Below, in pieces: positions 44,136-52,482 of a DNA stretch of 64,000 nt (the stretch's first letter is position 1; every line of letters begins with the position of its first letter). The stretch covers positions 62,001 through 126,000 of the forward strand of contig NZ_QLLR01000012.1 of NCBI RefSeq assembly GCF_003259615.1. The letters run 5' to 3'. A program made the translations under genes and the position numbers. The notes below the pieces were generated by a model, which did no database searches, was not told the origin of the DNA, and saw only the letters and a list, made by a program, of their open reading frames with translations. The DNA is from Pedobacter cryoconitis (GTDB lineage Bacteria > Bacteroidota > Bacteroidia > Sphingobacteriales > Sphingobacteriaceae).

Positions 44136-44708
44136 TTAAAAATTATAATATGGTGAAATCATCAGGTAGACAATTACCCCGGTAACAGCAACGTATAACC
44201 ATACCGGGTAAGCCCATCTAACGATCTTACGGTGTCTTTCAATCTGCATGCTGAATCCTCTGAGGAAACTAATCAGGATCAATGGCAATACTATAACGGC
44301 CAGCATAATATGGGTAATCAGAATGAAGAAATAAATCATTCTTGTTCCGCTCACTGCTGCCAGTTCAGCTACAGAAAGGACTCCGTTATGATCAATATCT
44401 CCATATTTAGTATCCTTTTCATAAAGGTGAAAAAGGATATAAAAGACAAGAAAAATAGCCGACAGCATAAAAGTAATCACATTCGTTACTTTATGTGCCT
44501 GTATATTTTTCTTCTTGATAAAGATTAAAGACAGAATCAGTAATACTGCACAGGTCGCATTTATGCCACCAATTAAATGTGGTAATAAGTAAATGAATGA
44601 TGGTTTTGTTGTTGGTGGAGGTACAATCTTCAAAGCAATAACTACAGCAAGTACTACTGCAGAAACGATCCAGATCAGGCGTAAAAAGAATTTATCGTTA
44701 ATATTCAT
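44136..44708 (-). CDS. DUF420 membrane protein
   Basis: The 190-residue protein has five membrane helices with His residues in the membrane region (His-Leu-Ile-Gly-Gly, His-Lys-Val-Thr, His-Leu-Tyr-Glu, Thr-His-Ile-Met, Arg-His-Arg-Lys). This fits DUF420, a CtaM/YozB-like family tied to cytochrome oxidase maturation in other bacteria. It is the distal end of the oxidase cluster, 43 bp after the SCO-like gene. Confidence 0.82.
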   Translation of the reverse strand: MNINDKFFLRLIWIVSAVVLAVVIALKIVPPPTTKPSFIYLLPHLIGGINATCAVLLILSLIFIKKKNIQAHKVTNVITFMLSAIFLVFYILFHLYEKDTKYGDIDHNGVLSVAELAAVSGTRMIYFFILITHIMLAVIVLPLILISFLRGFSMQIERHRKIVRWAYPVWLYVAVTGVIVYLMISPYYNF

Positions 44709-44751
44709 GGTGTATATCTTTATTAAGCATCAGATAGCTTACAGGGCAAGC

Positions 44752-45459
44752 CTACCTTCCGTCTCTTACATTTCTAAGTTCTTCGGCAACGAGAACTTTT
44801 ATTTCATCATTCAGCTTGGAGAGCGCTTCCTGATTCGTCGCATCATAATAGCCTCTGATACGGTGCTGAGGGTCCAGAAGGACAAATAAATTACTATAAA
44901 TGAATTTACGTTCTCCTTTTTCAAAATGCTGCTGTGCATCAATATAAAGCCCTTTATTAATCCAGTTATAAACTGCAGTACTATCTCCGGTCAATATATC
45001 CCATTTACCGGCTTTTGCTTTTAGTTTCTCCGCATAAGGAAGCAATTTAGCCGGGGCATCTGTTGTCGGATCTATACTCAACCCTATAAAATGAATCAAC
45101 GGGTTTTTGATATAGGTATTCATATACACGTTCATTGCTTTGTTGGCAAATTCTACGGCATAATTATTCCCGGATGTATAAATCAGGTTCAGCACAATAA
45201 TCTTTCCTTCGTAATTCTTCCAGCTCACCGTATCTGCCTGCTGGTTAATAAACCGGAAGTCAGGTAATTGATGATAAATGGTATCAGGAATCTGTTTCCC
45301 TCTTTTGGAATGGAAAGTAGCGGCTACTTTTTTGGGGCCGAAAAAGGGTAACGGTTTATACCTGTTCTTCCCTTGTTCAACCAGTTCATAATATAAAAAT
45401 CCCGGTACCGCTAAAATCGATACCAGGATTATTATTTTTTTTATTGAAGAAAACTTCAT
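44752..45459 (-). CDS. SCO-family thioredoxin-fold protein without the copper ligands
   Basis: SCO proteins deliver copper to the CuA site of oxidase subunit II. The 235-residue protein has an N-terminal membrane anchor (about 8-25) and the SCO thioredoxin fold with Gly-Lys-Ile-Ile-Val-Leu-Asn-Leu-Ile-Tyr-Thr and Gly-Leu-Ser-Ile-Asp-Pro-Thr-Thr-Asp. The CxxxC positions are Gly97 and Ala101, and the metal-binding His region (about 188-190) reads Tyr-Ser-Asn. All three ligands are therefore missing. It may be a structural or redox-silent paralogue. It lies 3 bp after the subunit IV gene. Confidence 0.82.
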   Translation of the reverse strand: MKFSSIKKIIILVSILAVPGFLYYELVEQGKNRYKPLPFFGPKKVAATFHSKRGKQIPDTIYHQLPDFRFINQQADTVSWKNYEGKIIVLNLIYTSGNNYAVEFANKAMNVYMNTYIKNPLIHFIGLSIDPTTDAPAKLLPYAEKLKAKAGKWDILTGDSTAVYNWINKGLYIDAQQHFEKGERKFIYSNLFVLLDPQHRIRGYYDATNQEALSKLNDEIKVLVAEELRNVRDGR

Positions 45460-45462
45460 GAA

Positions 45463-45816
45463 TTAAATAGTCATATGTATATGCAAATAACCACCTTCAA
45501 TGAGCATTAAAGTTATAAAGTACGCAATAAATATAAATGCGAGCCCAAGTGACAACTGCAGCCCGGTTTTCTCAAACTTAAGGTGCATAAAGTAGGCAAC
45601 AATATAATATGCTTTTAAAAGGGTTAATAAGATATAAGCAATATTACCAGCCGTATGAGGAATCAAATGTTTTGGTAAAATTACCAATGCAATGATAAAT
45701 TCTACTACAGTAATTCCTAATAAGATAAAGAATACCTGCCAGATTTTTGATTTGCTTAGGCCAGCATGCTCATCGTGTGCATGCTCTCCTGTATTTTGTA
45801 AGTTATGTTCAGACAT
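45463..45816 (-). CDS. Cytochrome c oxidase subunit IV
   Basis: The 117-residue protein has a His-rich N-terminus (five His in the first 20 residues) and three membrane helices. Val-Glu-Phe-Ile in the first helix and Tyr-Phe-Met-His-Leu-Lys-Phe-Glu in the second are typical of the bacterial COX4/CyoD-like family. It stabilises the catalytic core. It sits between subunit III and the SCO-like gene. Confidence 0.85.
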   Translation of the reverse strand: MSEHNLQNTGEHAHDEHAGLSKSKIWQVFFILLGITVVEFIIALVILPKHLIPHTAGNIAYILLTLLKAYYIVAYFMHLKFEKTGLQLSLGLAFIFIAYFITLMLIEGGYLHIHMTI

Positions 45817-45834
45817 AATATATTTTTTGAGGAA

Positions 45835-46542
45835 TTAAACTAAATAGAAGAAGGTAAATACGAATACCCAAACCAGGTCAACAAAGTGCCAGTATAAACC
45901 TACTTTTTCTACCATCAGGTAATGACCACGTTTCTCGAAAGTACCGTTAATAGTCATACATAAGATGATAATATTCAGGAGTACACCTGTGAATACGTGA
46001 AATCCGTGGAATCCGGTAATGGTAAAGAACAAGTTAGCAAATTGTTGTGCCGCAACGTTAGACACTGGCCCAACAAAGAATTCTTGTAATTTCTCTGGTT
46101 TTGGAATAGATGCCCACCAGAAACCTTCATGGTGAAGGTGAGTCCACTCTAATGCCTGGCAACCCAGGAACATGAAACCACCGATAATAGTCGCAACCAT
46201 CCACCAGATCACTTCTTTCTTAGCACGTCTGTGACCAGCTTCAACAGCTAATACCATAGTTACCGAACTCATGATCAGGATAAAAGTCATAATACCTACG
46301 AACACTAATGGTGCTCCTGAATCCATTACACCTGGAATAGACTGGAATACCAAATCCGGATCAGGCCATGTAAACTTTGTGAAACGTTGTGCTCCGTAGT
46401 ATACCAATAATGAAGAGAATGTAAATGCATCTGATAGCAAGAAAAACCACATCATTATTTTTCCGTATTCTACCGACCACGGTGAACGGCCGCCACTCCA
46501 TGGAGTAGTTTTTACCTGATCTAATTGTGATAATGAATTCAT
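45835..46542 (-). CDS. ctaE: Cytochrome c oxidase subunit III (first of two COX3 genes)
   Basis: The 235-residue protein has five to six membrane helices. Typical subunit III features are Met-Trp-Phe-Phe-Leu-Leu-Ser-Asp near residue 32, Glu-Ala-Gly-His-Arg-Arg-Ala-Lys, Gly-Phe-His-Gly-Phe-His-Val near 178 and the C-terminal Tyr-Trp-His-Phe-Val-Asp-Leu-Val-Trp-Val. It lies 30 bp after a second, shorter COX3-like gene. Paired COX3 genes are common in Bacteroidota. Confidence 0.92.
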   Translation of the reverse strand: MNSLSQLDQVKTTPWSGGRSPWSVEYGKIMMWFFLLSDAFTFSSLLVYYGAQRFTKFTWPDPDLVFQSIPGVMDSGAPLVFVGIMTFILIMSSVTMVLAVEAGHRRAKKEVIWWMVATIIGGFMFLGCQALEWTHLHHEGFWWASIPKPEKLQEFFVGPVSNVAAQQFANLFFTITGFHGFHVFTGVLLNIIILCMTINGTFEKRGHYLMVEKVGLYWHFVDLVWVFVFTFFYLV

Positions 46543-46572
46543 TTTAAAAATTGTAATAGTTTGTTAAAAAGT

Positions 46573-47166
46573 CTAACTGTTCAAAAGTAAAAAAACATAG
46601 AGATATATCCATAATATATCTATAAAATGCCAAAATATAGAGGCTATTTCTATGCGATACACCGCATTTTCTTTAGGAATTTTGCTATATGCACCCCAAA
46701 GACTGTTCAGGATGAAACAAAGTCCTGCAAAAATGTGCAGTAAGTGCATGCCGGAAACAATATAAATCGTAGAAATTGCTGCGTTATTGTTAACCAGTGT
46801 TGCACCACTTTGGTATAGTGCCGACCAGGCATCAACCTGAAGATAGCCAAAAGCAATCCCCAATACCAGGGTCGACCATAGAAATATTTTTTGTGTCTGT
46901 ATATTCTGCTGACGGACTGCCTTTGCTGCAAAGAATAAGCAGATGCTGCTCAATACAAGTACTGCTGTGCTGTACATAAAGACATCCGGAAGAACCAATC
47001 CATGTCCTTTACCCTTAGATGCTGCAAATACAATATAATAACTTGTGAACCCTCCGAACATAATAGTTGAAGAAACCACAAATAGCCAAAGAACGAATTT
47101 CTTAGCTTTAAAAGAGGTAGCTAATCTATCCTGCGCTACGTCTTCCGGTTTTAATGTGTGTACCAT
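46573..47166 (-). CDS. Cytochrome c oxidase subunit III-like protein (second COX3 gene)
   Basis: The 197-residue protein has five membrane helices. It has Lys-Lys-Phe-Val-Leu-Trp-Leu-Phe-Val-Val-Ser near residue 22, Gly-Met-His-Leu-Leu-His-Ile-Phe-Ala-Gly near 138 and the closing Phe-Trp-His-Phe-Ile-Asp-Ile-Leu-Trp-Ile-Tyr-Leu. These match the COX3 family in shortened form. It lies 10 bp after ctaB. Confidence 0.88.
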   Translation of the reverse strand: MVHTLKPEDVAQDRLATSFKAKKFVLWLFVVSSTIMFGGFTSYYIVFAASKGKGHGLVLPDVFMYSTAVLVLSSICLFFAAKAVRQQNIQTQKIFLWSTLVLGIAFGYLQVDAWSALYQSGATLVNNNAAISTIYIVSGMHLLHIFAGLCFILNSLWGAYSKIPKENAVYRIEIASIFWHFIDILWIYLYVFLLLNS

Positions 47167-47176
47167 ATATAAAAAA

Positions 47177-48079
47177 CTATTTACCTATAAAATCAAACAA
47201 TAAAATCAATTGTACCAGTGGTATATAAAAGAACGAACAGAACATCACTTTACGTGCGCTGTCTATATCCAGTTTTACCAGTAGTTTAAAGGCCAGCAGT
47301 GCAAAAATCACTCCGGCTATGATAGAAACTCCTGCGATGTAATAACCGCCAAATCCAAAGAATGTAGGCAGCAAACTCACAGGTATTAATATTAACGTGC
47401 TTAAGAAAACAAGAAATGCGGTGGTCTTGTCTCTTTTCTTAGTAGGCAGCAATCTGAAGCCTGCTTTTTTATAATCATCATCCAAAACCCATGCAATTGC
47501 CCAGAAATGTGGAAACTGCCATACGAACTGTATCAGGAAAAGAATTCCTGCCACTTCGTAATCTACATGTGTAAAGTTTGTTGTATGGCCCAGTGCAGCT
47601 AAATAACCGATTAGCGGTGGTAAAGCACCTGGTATTGCGCCAACAAAAACAGCAATCGGAGATTTACGTTTTAAAGGGGTATAAACGAATGCGTACAGCA
47701 AGATAGAAAATACTGATAAAAGCCCTGTTTCCAGATTCAGCTTCCCTAATAACCAGGTACCAAGCATTCCCATGATCAAACCCAGTACTAATCCCTGGCC
47801 TGTTGTCATTCTTCCTGCTGGCATCGGACGATCCATTGTACGGGTCATCAGTTTATCCAGATCCTTTTCTATAATCTCATTGAAGCAGTTTGCTGCAGCA
47901 GTTACTAAAAACCCACCTGCTACCAGAATCAGCCAGTTTCCCCAGTCAATAGACGGAACCTCACCTCTGGCAACCTGCATCCTTGAACCAATTAAAAAAG
48001 TAACTGACGCAGAAAACACAACCAGAAAAGTAAGTCTGAATTTGATGAGTTTAGATAAATCTGAGAAAAATAATTTCAA
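47177..48079 (-). CDS. ctaB: Heme o synthase (protoheme IX farnesyltransferase)
   Basis: CtaB adds the farnesyl chain to heme b, the first step to heme a. The 300-residue UbiA-family protein has about nine membrane helices and both prenyl-diphosphate sites. The first is Asn-Cys-Phe-Asn-Glu-Ile-x3-Asp near residue 66 with Arg-Thr-Met-Asp-Arg-Pro-Met-Pro. The second is Asp-Asp-Asp-Tyr-Lys-Lys-Ala-Gly near 200. It directly follows ctaA, its partner in the same pathway. Confidence 0.95.
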   Translation of the reverse strand: MKLFFSDLSKLIKFRLTFLVVFSASVTFLIGSRMQVARGEVPSIDWGNWLILVAGGFLVTAAANCFNEIIEKDLDKLMTRTMDRPMPAGRMTTGQGLVLGLIMGMLGTWLLGKLNLETGLLSVFSILLYAFVYTPLKRKSPIAVFVGAIPGALPPLIGYLAALGHTTNFTHVDYEVAGILFLIQFVWQFPHFWAIAWVLDDDYKKAGFRLLPTKKRDKTTAFLVFLSTLILIPVSLLPTFFGFGGYYIAGVSIIAGVIFALLAFKLLVKLDIDSARKVMFCSFFYIPLVQLILLFDFIGK

Positions 48080-48096
48080 TTCTATGTGTTTTAATA

Positions 48097-49155
48097 TTAT
48101 TGATTATAAGTACTTGTTCTGTATACCAGCAGATAAAGATAAAACTGGAGCGTAAACAGAACTGTTGAGAACACTAAATGTATCACCTGAGCTGCAGGTG
48201 GCAGTGCAAAGTTAGATAATAATAACCCACTCGCAATTTGTACCATCAGTACGAGTACGATTGAATTTCCCAGTTTCAATTCTGTTGCCTTACCACCAAA
48301 TTTATTCATTACAAACTGGTAGATGAATGCGTTCAGCACCACTACAAAAATTGCCAGATCACGGTGATAAGAGAAGATGTCCCCTATTTTCCCAATCCAT
48401 GTATGTCTCTCCTGGTATAACAGGTTCTTTGAAATCTCATCAATAGCTTCCCGGACTTCTGTTCCCAAAACAATCTGCAGAACGCTCAGCACTAAAGAAA
48501 CCAGGATCAGTACTTTTAACCAGAACACTGTAGAAATGACAACAGTCGCTTCTTTATGCAGTGATTGTGCGTAGTAATGGGTATAAACCAATATAGCCAG
48601 CATGACCAGGGCCAGCAGCATATGAAGGGTGACTACCCAGGCCAGCAAATTGGTGGAAACCACAATTGATCCCAGCCAGGCCTGAAAAACTACCATAAAA
48701 AGATTCAGTATACTTAAAACTATAATCCTTTTAGCTTTACTCTTATACGTAAATGAAAGAACGGTAACTGCAATTAACAGAAAACCTGTAGCTGCTCCGG
48801 TAAGGCGGTTAATGTATTCAGTCCAGGTCTTTGCTGCATTAAATGATTCCGGAACTGTTATACTTTGATCGTGACGGATACTATCTGCCACGTCCTTTTT
48901 ACCCATTTTATCAAGCATCAGCGCAAAACGCTCATTCTTTTTAACCCTGCCAGCTACATATTTCTCTTTATAGTCTTTCGGAAGCTGATCTACCGAGGTT
49001 GGCGGAACATATTGGTCAAAACATTTTGGCCAGTCCGGACAACCCATACCTGATCCCGTACTCCGTACTACTGCACCTGCTAAGATGAGTACTAACGTCA
49101 CTATTAAAGTAATCAGGTTTAACCGGATAAATCTCTTTTCAGATTTAGGAACCAT
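48097..49155 (-). CDS. ctaA: Heme A synthase (COX15/CtaA)
   Basis: CtaA oxidises the C8 methyl of heme o to a formyl group, giving heme a. The 352-residue protein has eight membrane helices and Gly-Ala-Val-Val-Arg-Ser-Thr-Gly-Ser-Gly-Met-Gly-Cys-Pro-Asp-Trp-Pro near residue 28, a firm CtaA signature with the loop Cys pair. Heme-ligand His residues lie in later helices (His-Met-Leu-Leu-Ala, His-Thr-Trp, His-Leu-Val-Phe). A terminator-like hairpin separates it from ctaD upstream. Confidence 0.95.
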   Translation of the reverse strand: MVPKSEKRFIRLNLITLIVTLVLILAGAVVRSTGSGMGCPDWPKCFDQYVPPTSVDQLPKDYKEKYVAGRVKKNERFALMLDKMGKKDVADSIRHDQSITVPESFNAAKTWTEYINRLTGAATGFLLIAVTVLSFTYKSKAKRIIVLSILNLFMVVFQAWLGSIVVSTNLLAWVVTLHMLLALVMLAILVYTHYYAQSLHKEATVVISTVFWLKVLILVSLVLSVLQIVLGTEVREAIDEISKNLLYQERHTWIGKIGDIFSYHRDLAIFVVVLNAFIYQFVMNKFGGKATELKLGNSIVLVLMVQIASGLLLSNFALPPAAQVIHLVFSTVLFTLQFYLYLLVYRTSTYNQ

Positions 49156-49173
49156 TGGTTTGATTTTAAAAAA

Positions 49174-49219
49174 AATGAGGTTATCGTTCTAAGTAGATAC
49201 TCAAGCAGATAACCTCATT
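49174..49219 (-). terminator. Hairpin after ctaD
   Basis: A 12-bp stem (49174-49185 with 49208-49219) with a 22-base loop; on the minus strand it is followed by a run of eight T. It probably reduces read-through from ctaD into ctaA, splitting the cluster into two expression levels. Confidence 0.65.
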
Positions 49220-49240
49220 GTATAATTTTAATAAAGGAGA

Positions 49241-51133
49241 TTAATCCAGTATTGCTTTTTCTTTTGCTTGTTTTTCTTCCCACTCTCTCTGGATGCGCTC
49301 AGATTCTGCATTTCCTTCGAAGTCATGCGGCATGTTAGAGCTCATTGTCTGAGAATAAGGAACAGTCTGAGGAATGAAATCTGCTTCAGAACCTGGCTTA
49401 CTGTAATCATATGGCCAACGGTATACTGTAGGGATTTCTCCTGGCCAGTTACCATGGATATGCTCAACTGGTGTAGTCCATTCTAAAGTATTAGATTCCC
49501 AAGGGTTCTGTGTTGCTTTTTTACCTTTGAAAATTGAGTAGAAGAAGTTGAAAAGGAAAGCAACCTGTGCTAATGCTGCAACGATAGCTGCCCATGTTAC
49601 AAAGATGTTTACAGTAACCCATTTCTGCATGAATTCAAATTCAGTGAAAGCATAGTAACGACGTGGTACACCATCTAAACCTAAGAAGTGTAATGGGAAG
49701 AATACTAAGTAAGCACAGATAAATGTAATCCAGAAGTGAAGGTATCCTAATTTCTCGTTTAACATTCTTCCGAACATTTTTGGATACCAGTGATAAACAC
49801 CGGCAAGCATACCAAAGATCGCCGCAGAACCCATTACCAGGTGAAAGTGAGCCACTACGAAGTAAGTATCGTGAAGGTTAATATCTAAAGAGGCATTACC
49901 TAAGAAGATACCAGTTAAACCACCTGAGATAAAGAATGAAACCATACCAATAGCACATAACATTGCAGGTGTGAACCTGATATTACCGCGCCATAGTGTA
50001 GCCAGGTAGTTGAAAGTTTTTACTGCTGAAGGAACAGCGATAATCAGGGTCGTGATCATAAACACACCACCCAGTAATGGGTTCATCCCAGTTACAAACA
50101 TATGGTGACCCCATACGATGAAGGAAAGGATAGTAATACCGATTAACGAGTAAACCATCGCATGGTAACCAAAGATTGGTTTTCTTGAATTTACCGAGAT
50201 AACCTCTGAAGAGATACCTAAAGCCGGCATAATTACAATATATACCTCAGGGTGACCAAGGAACCAGAATAAATGCTGCCATAAGATTGGAGAACCACCT
50301 TCGTTAGGTAATACCTGAGTACCCATAACAATATCAGATAAATAGAAACTTGTACCGAAACTACGGTCAAAGATCAATAACACAACACCTGCTACTAAAA
50401 CAGGGAATGATAAGATACCTAAGATAGCTGTTAATAAGAAAGCCCAGATTGTTAAAGGCATTTTCCAAAGGTCCATACCTTTAGTACGCATGTTTAATAC
50501 AGTACTTACATAGTTGATACCACCCATTAACTGAGAAGCTACAAAAAGAACCATACTGATTAACCATAATGTCATACCCAGTGCTGATCCGGCGATAGCC
50601 TTAGGAAGCGCTGATAATGGCGGATATACTGTCCAGCCTGCACTCGCTGGTCCCGTTTCAATAAAGAATGAGCTCATCATCACTACGCAGGCGATAAAGA
50701 ATAACCAGTATGAAAGCATGTTCATAAATGGTGATGCCATATCCCGTACCCCGAGCTGAAGAGGAATCAGTAAATTACTAAACGTACCGCTCAATCCTGC
50801 GGTCAGTACAAAGAATACCATGATGGTACCGTGTATAGTTACCAGAGCAAGGTAAAAATCAGGTTTGATCCTTCCTCCTTCTGCCCATCTTCCTAAAAAT
50901 GTTTCAAGAATAGGGAAACTTTTATCTGGCCAGGCCAGCTGCATACGAAATAAGATAGACAATCCCATTGCAATAACAGCCATAACAATACCAGTTATTA
51001 AAAACTGCTTAGCGATCATCTTGTGATCCTGGCTAAAGATGTATTTCGTTATGAAAGATTGTTCGTGATGCCCATGATCGTGACCGTCATGGTGATCGTT
51101 GTTATGTGTATCGTGTAATGTTATAGTTGACAT
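49241..51133 (-). CDS. ctaD: Cytochrome c oxidase subunit I
   Basis: The catalytic subunit holds heme a and the heme a3-CuB centre where O2 is reduced. The 630-residue protein has 12-13 membrane helices. Key sites are Trp-Phe-Leu-Gly-His-Pro-Glu-Val-Tyr near residue 290 (His-Tyr cross-link), His-His-Met near 342 for CuB, and His-Asp-Thr-Tyr-Phe-Val-Val-Ala-His-Phe-His near 423 for the hemes. The first 25 residues are unusually His-rich, with nine His between residues 7 and 24. It lies 20 bp after ctaC. Confidence 0.96.
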   Translation of the reverse strand: MSTITLHDTHNNDHHDGHDHGHHEQSFITKYIFSQDHKMIAKQFLITGIVMAVIAMGLSILFRMQLAWPDKSFPILETFLGRWAEGGRIKPDFYLALVTIHGTIMVFFVLTAGLSGTFSNLLIPLQLGVRDMASPFMNMLSYWLFFIACVVMMSSFFIETGPASAGWTVYPPLSALPKAIAGSALGMTLWLISMVLFVASQLMGGINYVSTVLNMRTKGMDLWKMPLTIWAFLLTAILGILSFPVLVAGVVLLIFDRSFGTSFYLSDIVMGTQVLPNEGGSPILWQHLFWFLGHPEVYIVIMPALGISSEVISVNSRKPIFGYHAMVYSLIGITILSFIVWGHHMFVTGMNPLLGGVFMITTLIIAVPSAVKTFNYLATLWRGNIRFTPAMLCAIGMVSFFISGGLTGIFLGNASLDINLHDTYFVVAHFHLVMGSAAIFGMLAGVYHWYPKMFGRMLNEKLGYLHFWITFICAYLVFFPLHFLGLDGVPRRYYAFTEFEFMQKWVTVNIFVTWAAIVAALAQVAFLFNFFYSIFKGKKATQNPWESNTLEWTTPVEHIHGNWPGEIPTVYRWPYDYSKPGSEADFIPQTVPYSQTMSSNMPHDFEGNAESERIQREWEEKQAKEKAILD

Positions 51134-51153
51134 AATGCGCTATTCCAGTATAA

Positions 51154-52419
51154 TTATTTTTTTAAAGCCGGTTTATTCATTGCTACAGCAGGAGCACTTG
51201 TCGCAGCTTTAGCTGTACTATCAGCTGGTGCTGCCGCCGCTGGTGCAGCTGCTGGTTCTGGTACGATTGGCAAGTTAAATTGCTTTCTCAAATCGTTATT
51301 GATAAACTTAGGTTGTTTAACTATCCAGGCATCATATTCAGCCTGAGAAACAACTCTAACAACCTTTTGCATGTTATAGTGACCAGATCCACAGATTTTC
51401 GAGCAATAGAACAAGAATTTAAATGCTGGATCATTTACTTTAGTCTGCATATCAGCAGTAGTAATTGTTGGTGTGAATTCAAAATAAGAAGTCATACCCG
51501 GAACAGTGTTTAACTGTATCCTGAAATGCGGCATGTAAAAACTGTGCAATACATCTTTACTGGTCAGAATCAATCTTACTGGTTTGTTGACAGGAATAAC
51601 CATTTCCTCTGCCATCTGATCATCAAGATTGTCCTTATCATTAAAGTCCATACCCAAACTATTTGTTCCGGTAATCAGTTTATAGTTTTTCTTACCTACA
51701 ATTTTATCAGCTCCCGGATAACGGATAGTCCATGCGAACTGCTGAGAAGTAATCTCAATGCTCAATGGCTTATTATTAGGATCTTCGATTTTGTAGAAAA
51801 TTGATCTCCAGGTAAGGAATCCCATTAATACCAATACAGTAAGCACTAACGCAGGAACAATTGTCCAGATACGCTCCAGTGCATTATTGTGTGGGTAGTA
51901 ATAAGCTTTTCTTTTACCAGTATTCTTGTAAAAGTACGAGAACAGGAATAATACAAGGTGTGTTCCGATGAATACGATAGTAGTCAGGATCAGCGTGATG
52001 TTAAACATCTGGTCAATCTTCTTACCGTGTTCTGAAGCAGCATCAGGAAGAATCATGTTTCCGTGAACCGTATATTCAAAGTAAACTCCGTATAATCCGA
52101 CGATTAAGAAAATCACAAAAAGAACACCATTTACTGTATTCCAATTGATACCGGCAGGTTTATCCTGTGCTTCACGTGTCAATTCATATACCCGCATTGC
52201 TTTACCAACTATCGCTATGAATAAGCAAAGCAGTAAAAATAACAGGGTATAAAATGCTGCCGACTTATAGATCGGGAACATATCAATAGGTTTTTTCGCA
52301 GCCGTAGCGGCAGCACCGGCGGCAGCTTCTTGTGCAAATGCGCTCGTATTTGCAAACACAGTAAGAATTACTGCCAGGGCCGCTATTGTCTTATTGCTTA
52401 TATATTTTCTTAAACTCAT
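51154..52419 (-). CDS. ctaC: Cytochrome c oxidase subunit II (CuA)
   Basis: Subunit II takes electrons from cytochrome c through the CuA centre. The 421-residue protein has a signal peptide, four membrane helices instead of the usual two (about 54-72, 98-113, 140-163 and 187-205), and a cupredoxin domain. The CuA ligands are intact: the early His in Val-Leu-His-Ser-Phe near residue 280, then Cys-Ser-Lys-Ile-Cys-Gly-Ser-Gly-His-Tyr-Asn-Met near 337. The residue between the cysteines that is often Glu is Lys. The C-terminus is an Ala/Pro-rich tail of about 35 residues. It follows actF. Confidence 0.95.
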   Translation of the reverse strand: MSLRKYISNKTIAALAVILTVFANTSAFAQEAAAGAAATAAKKPIDMFPIYKSAAFYTLLFLLLCLFIAIVGKAMRVYELTREAQDKPAGINWNTVNGVLFVIFLIVGLYGVYFEYTVHGNMILPDAASEHGKKIDQMFNITLILTTIVFIGTHLVLFLFSYFYKNTGKRKAYYYPHNNALERIWTIVPALVLTVLVLMGFLTWRSIFYKIEDPNNKPLSIEITSQQFAWTIRYPGADKIVGKKNYKLITGTNSLGMDFNDKDNLDDQMAEEMVIPVNKPVRLILTSKDVLHSFYMPHFRIQLNTVPGMTSYFEFTPTITTADMQTKVNDPAFKFLFYCSKICGSGHYNMQKVVRVVSQAEYDAWIVKQPKFINNDLRKQFNLPIVPEPAAAPAAAAPADSTAKAATSAPAVAMNKPALKK

Positions 52420-52482
52420 TTTCTTAAAAGTAGTACGATGTACTTCTACTATAAATTAATGTATATACTCTCTAACCAGTTA

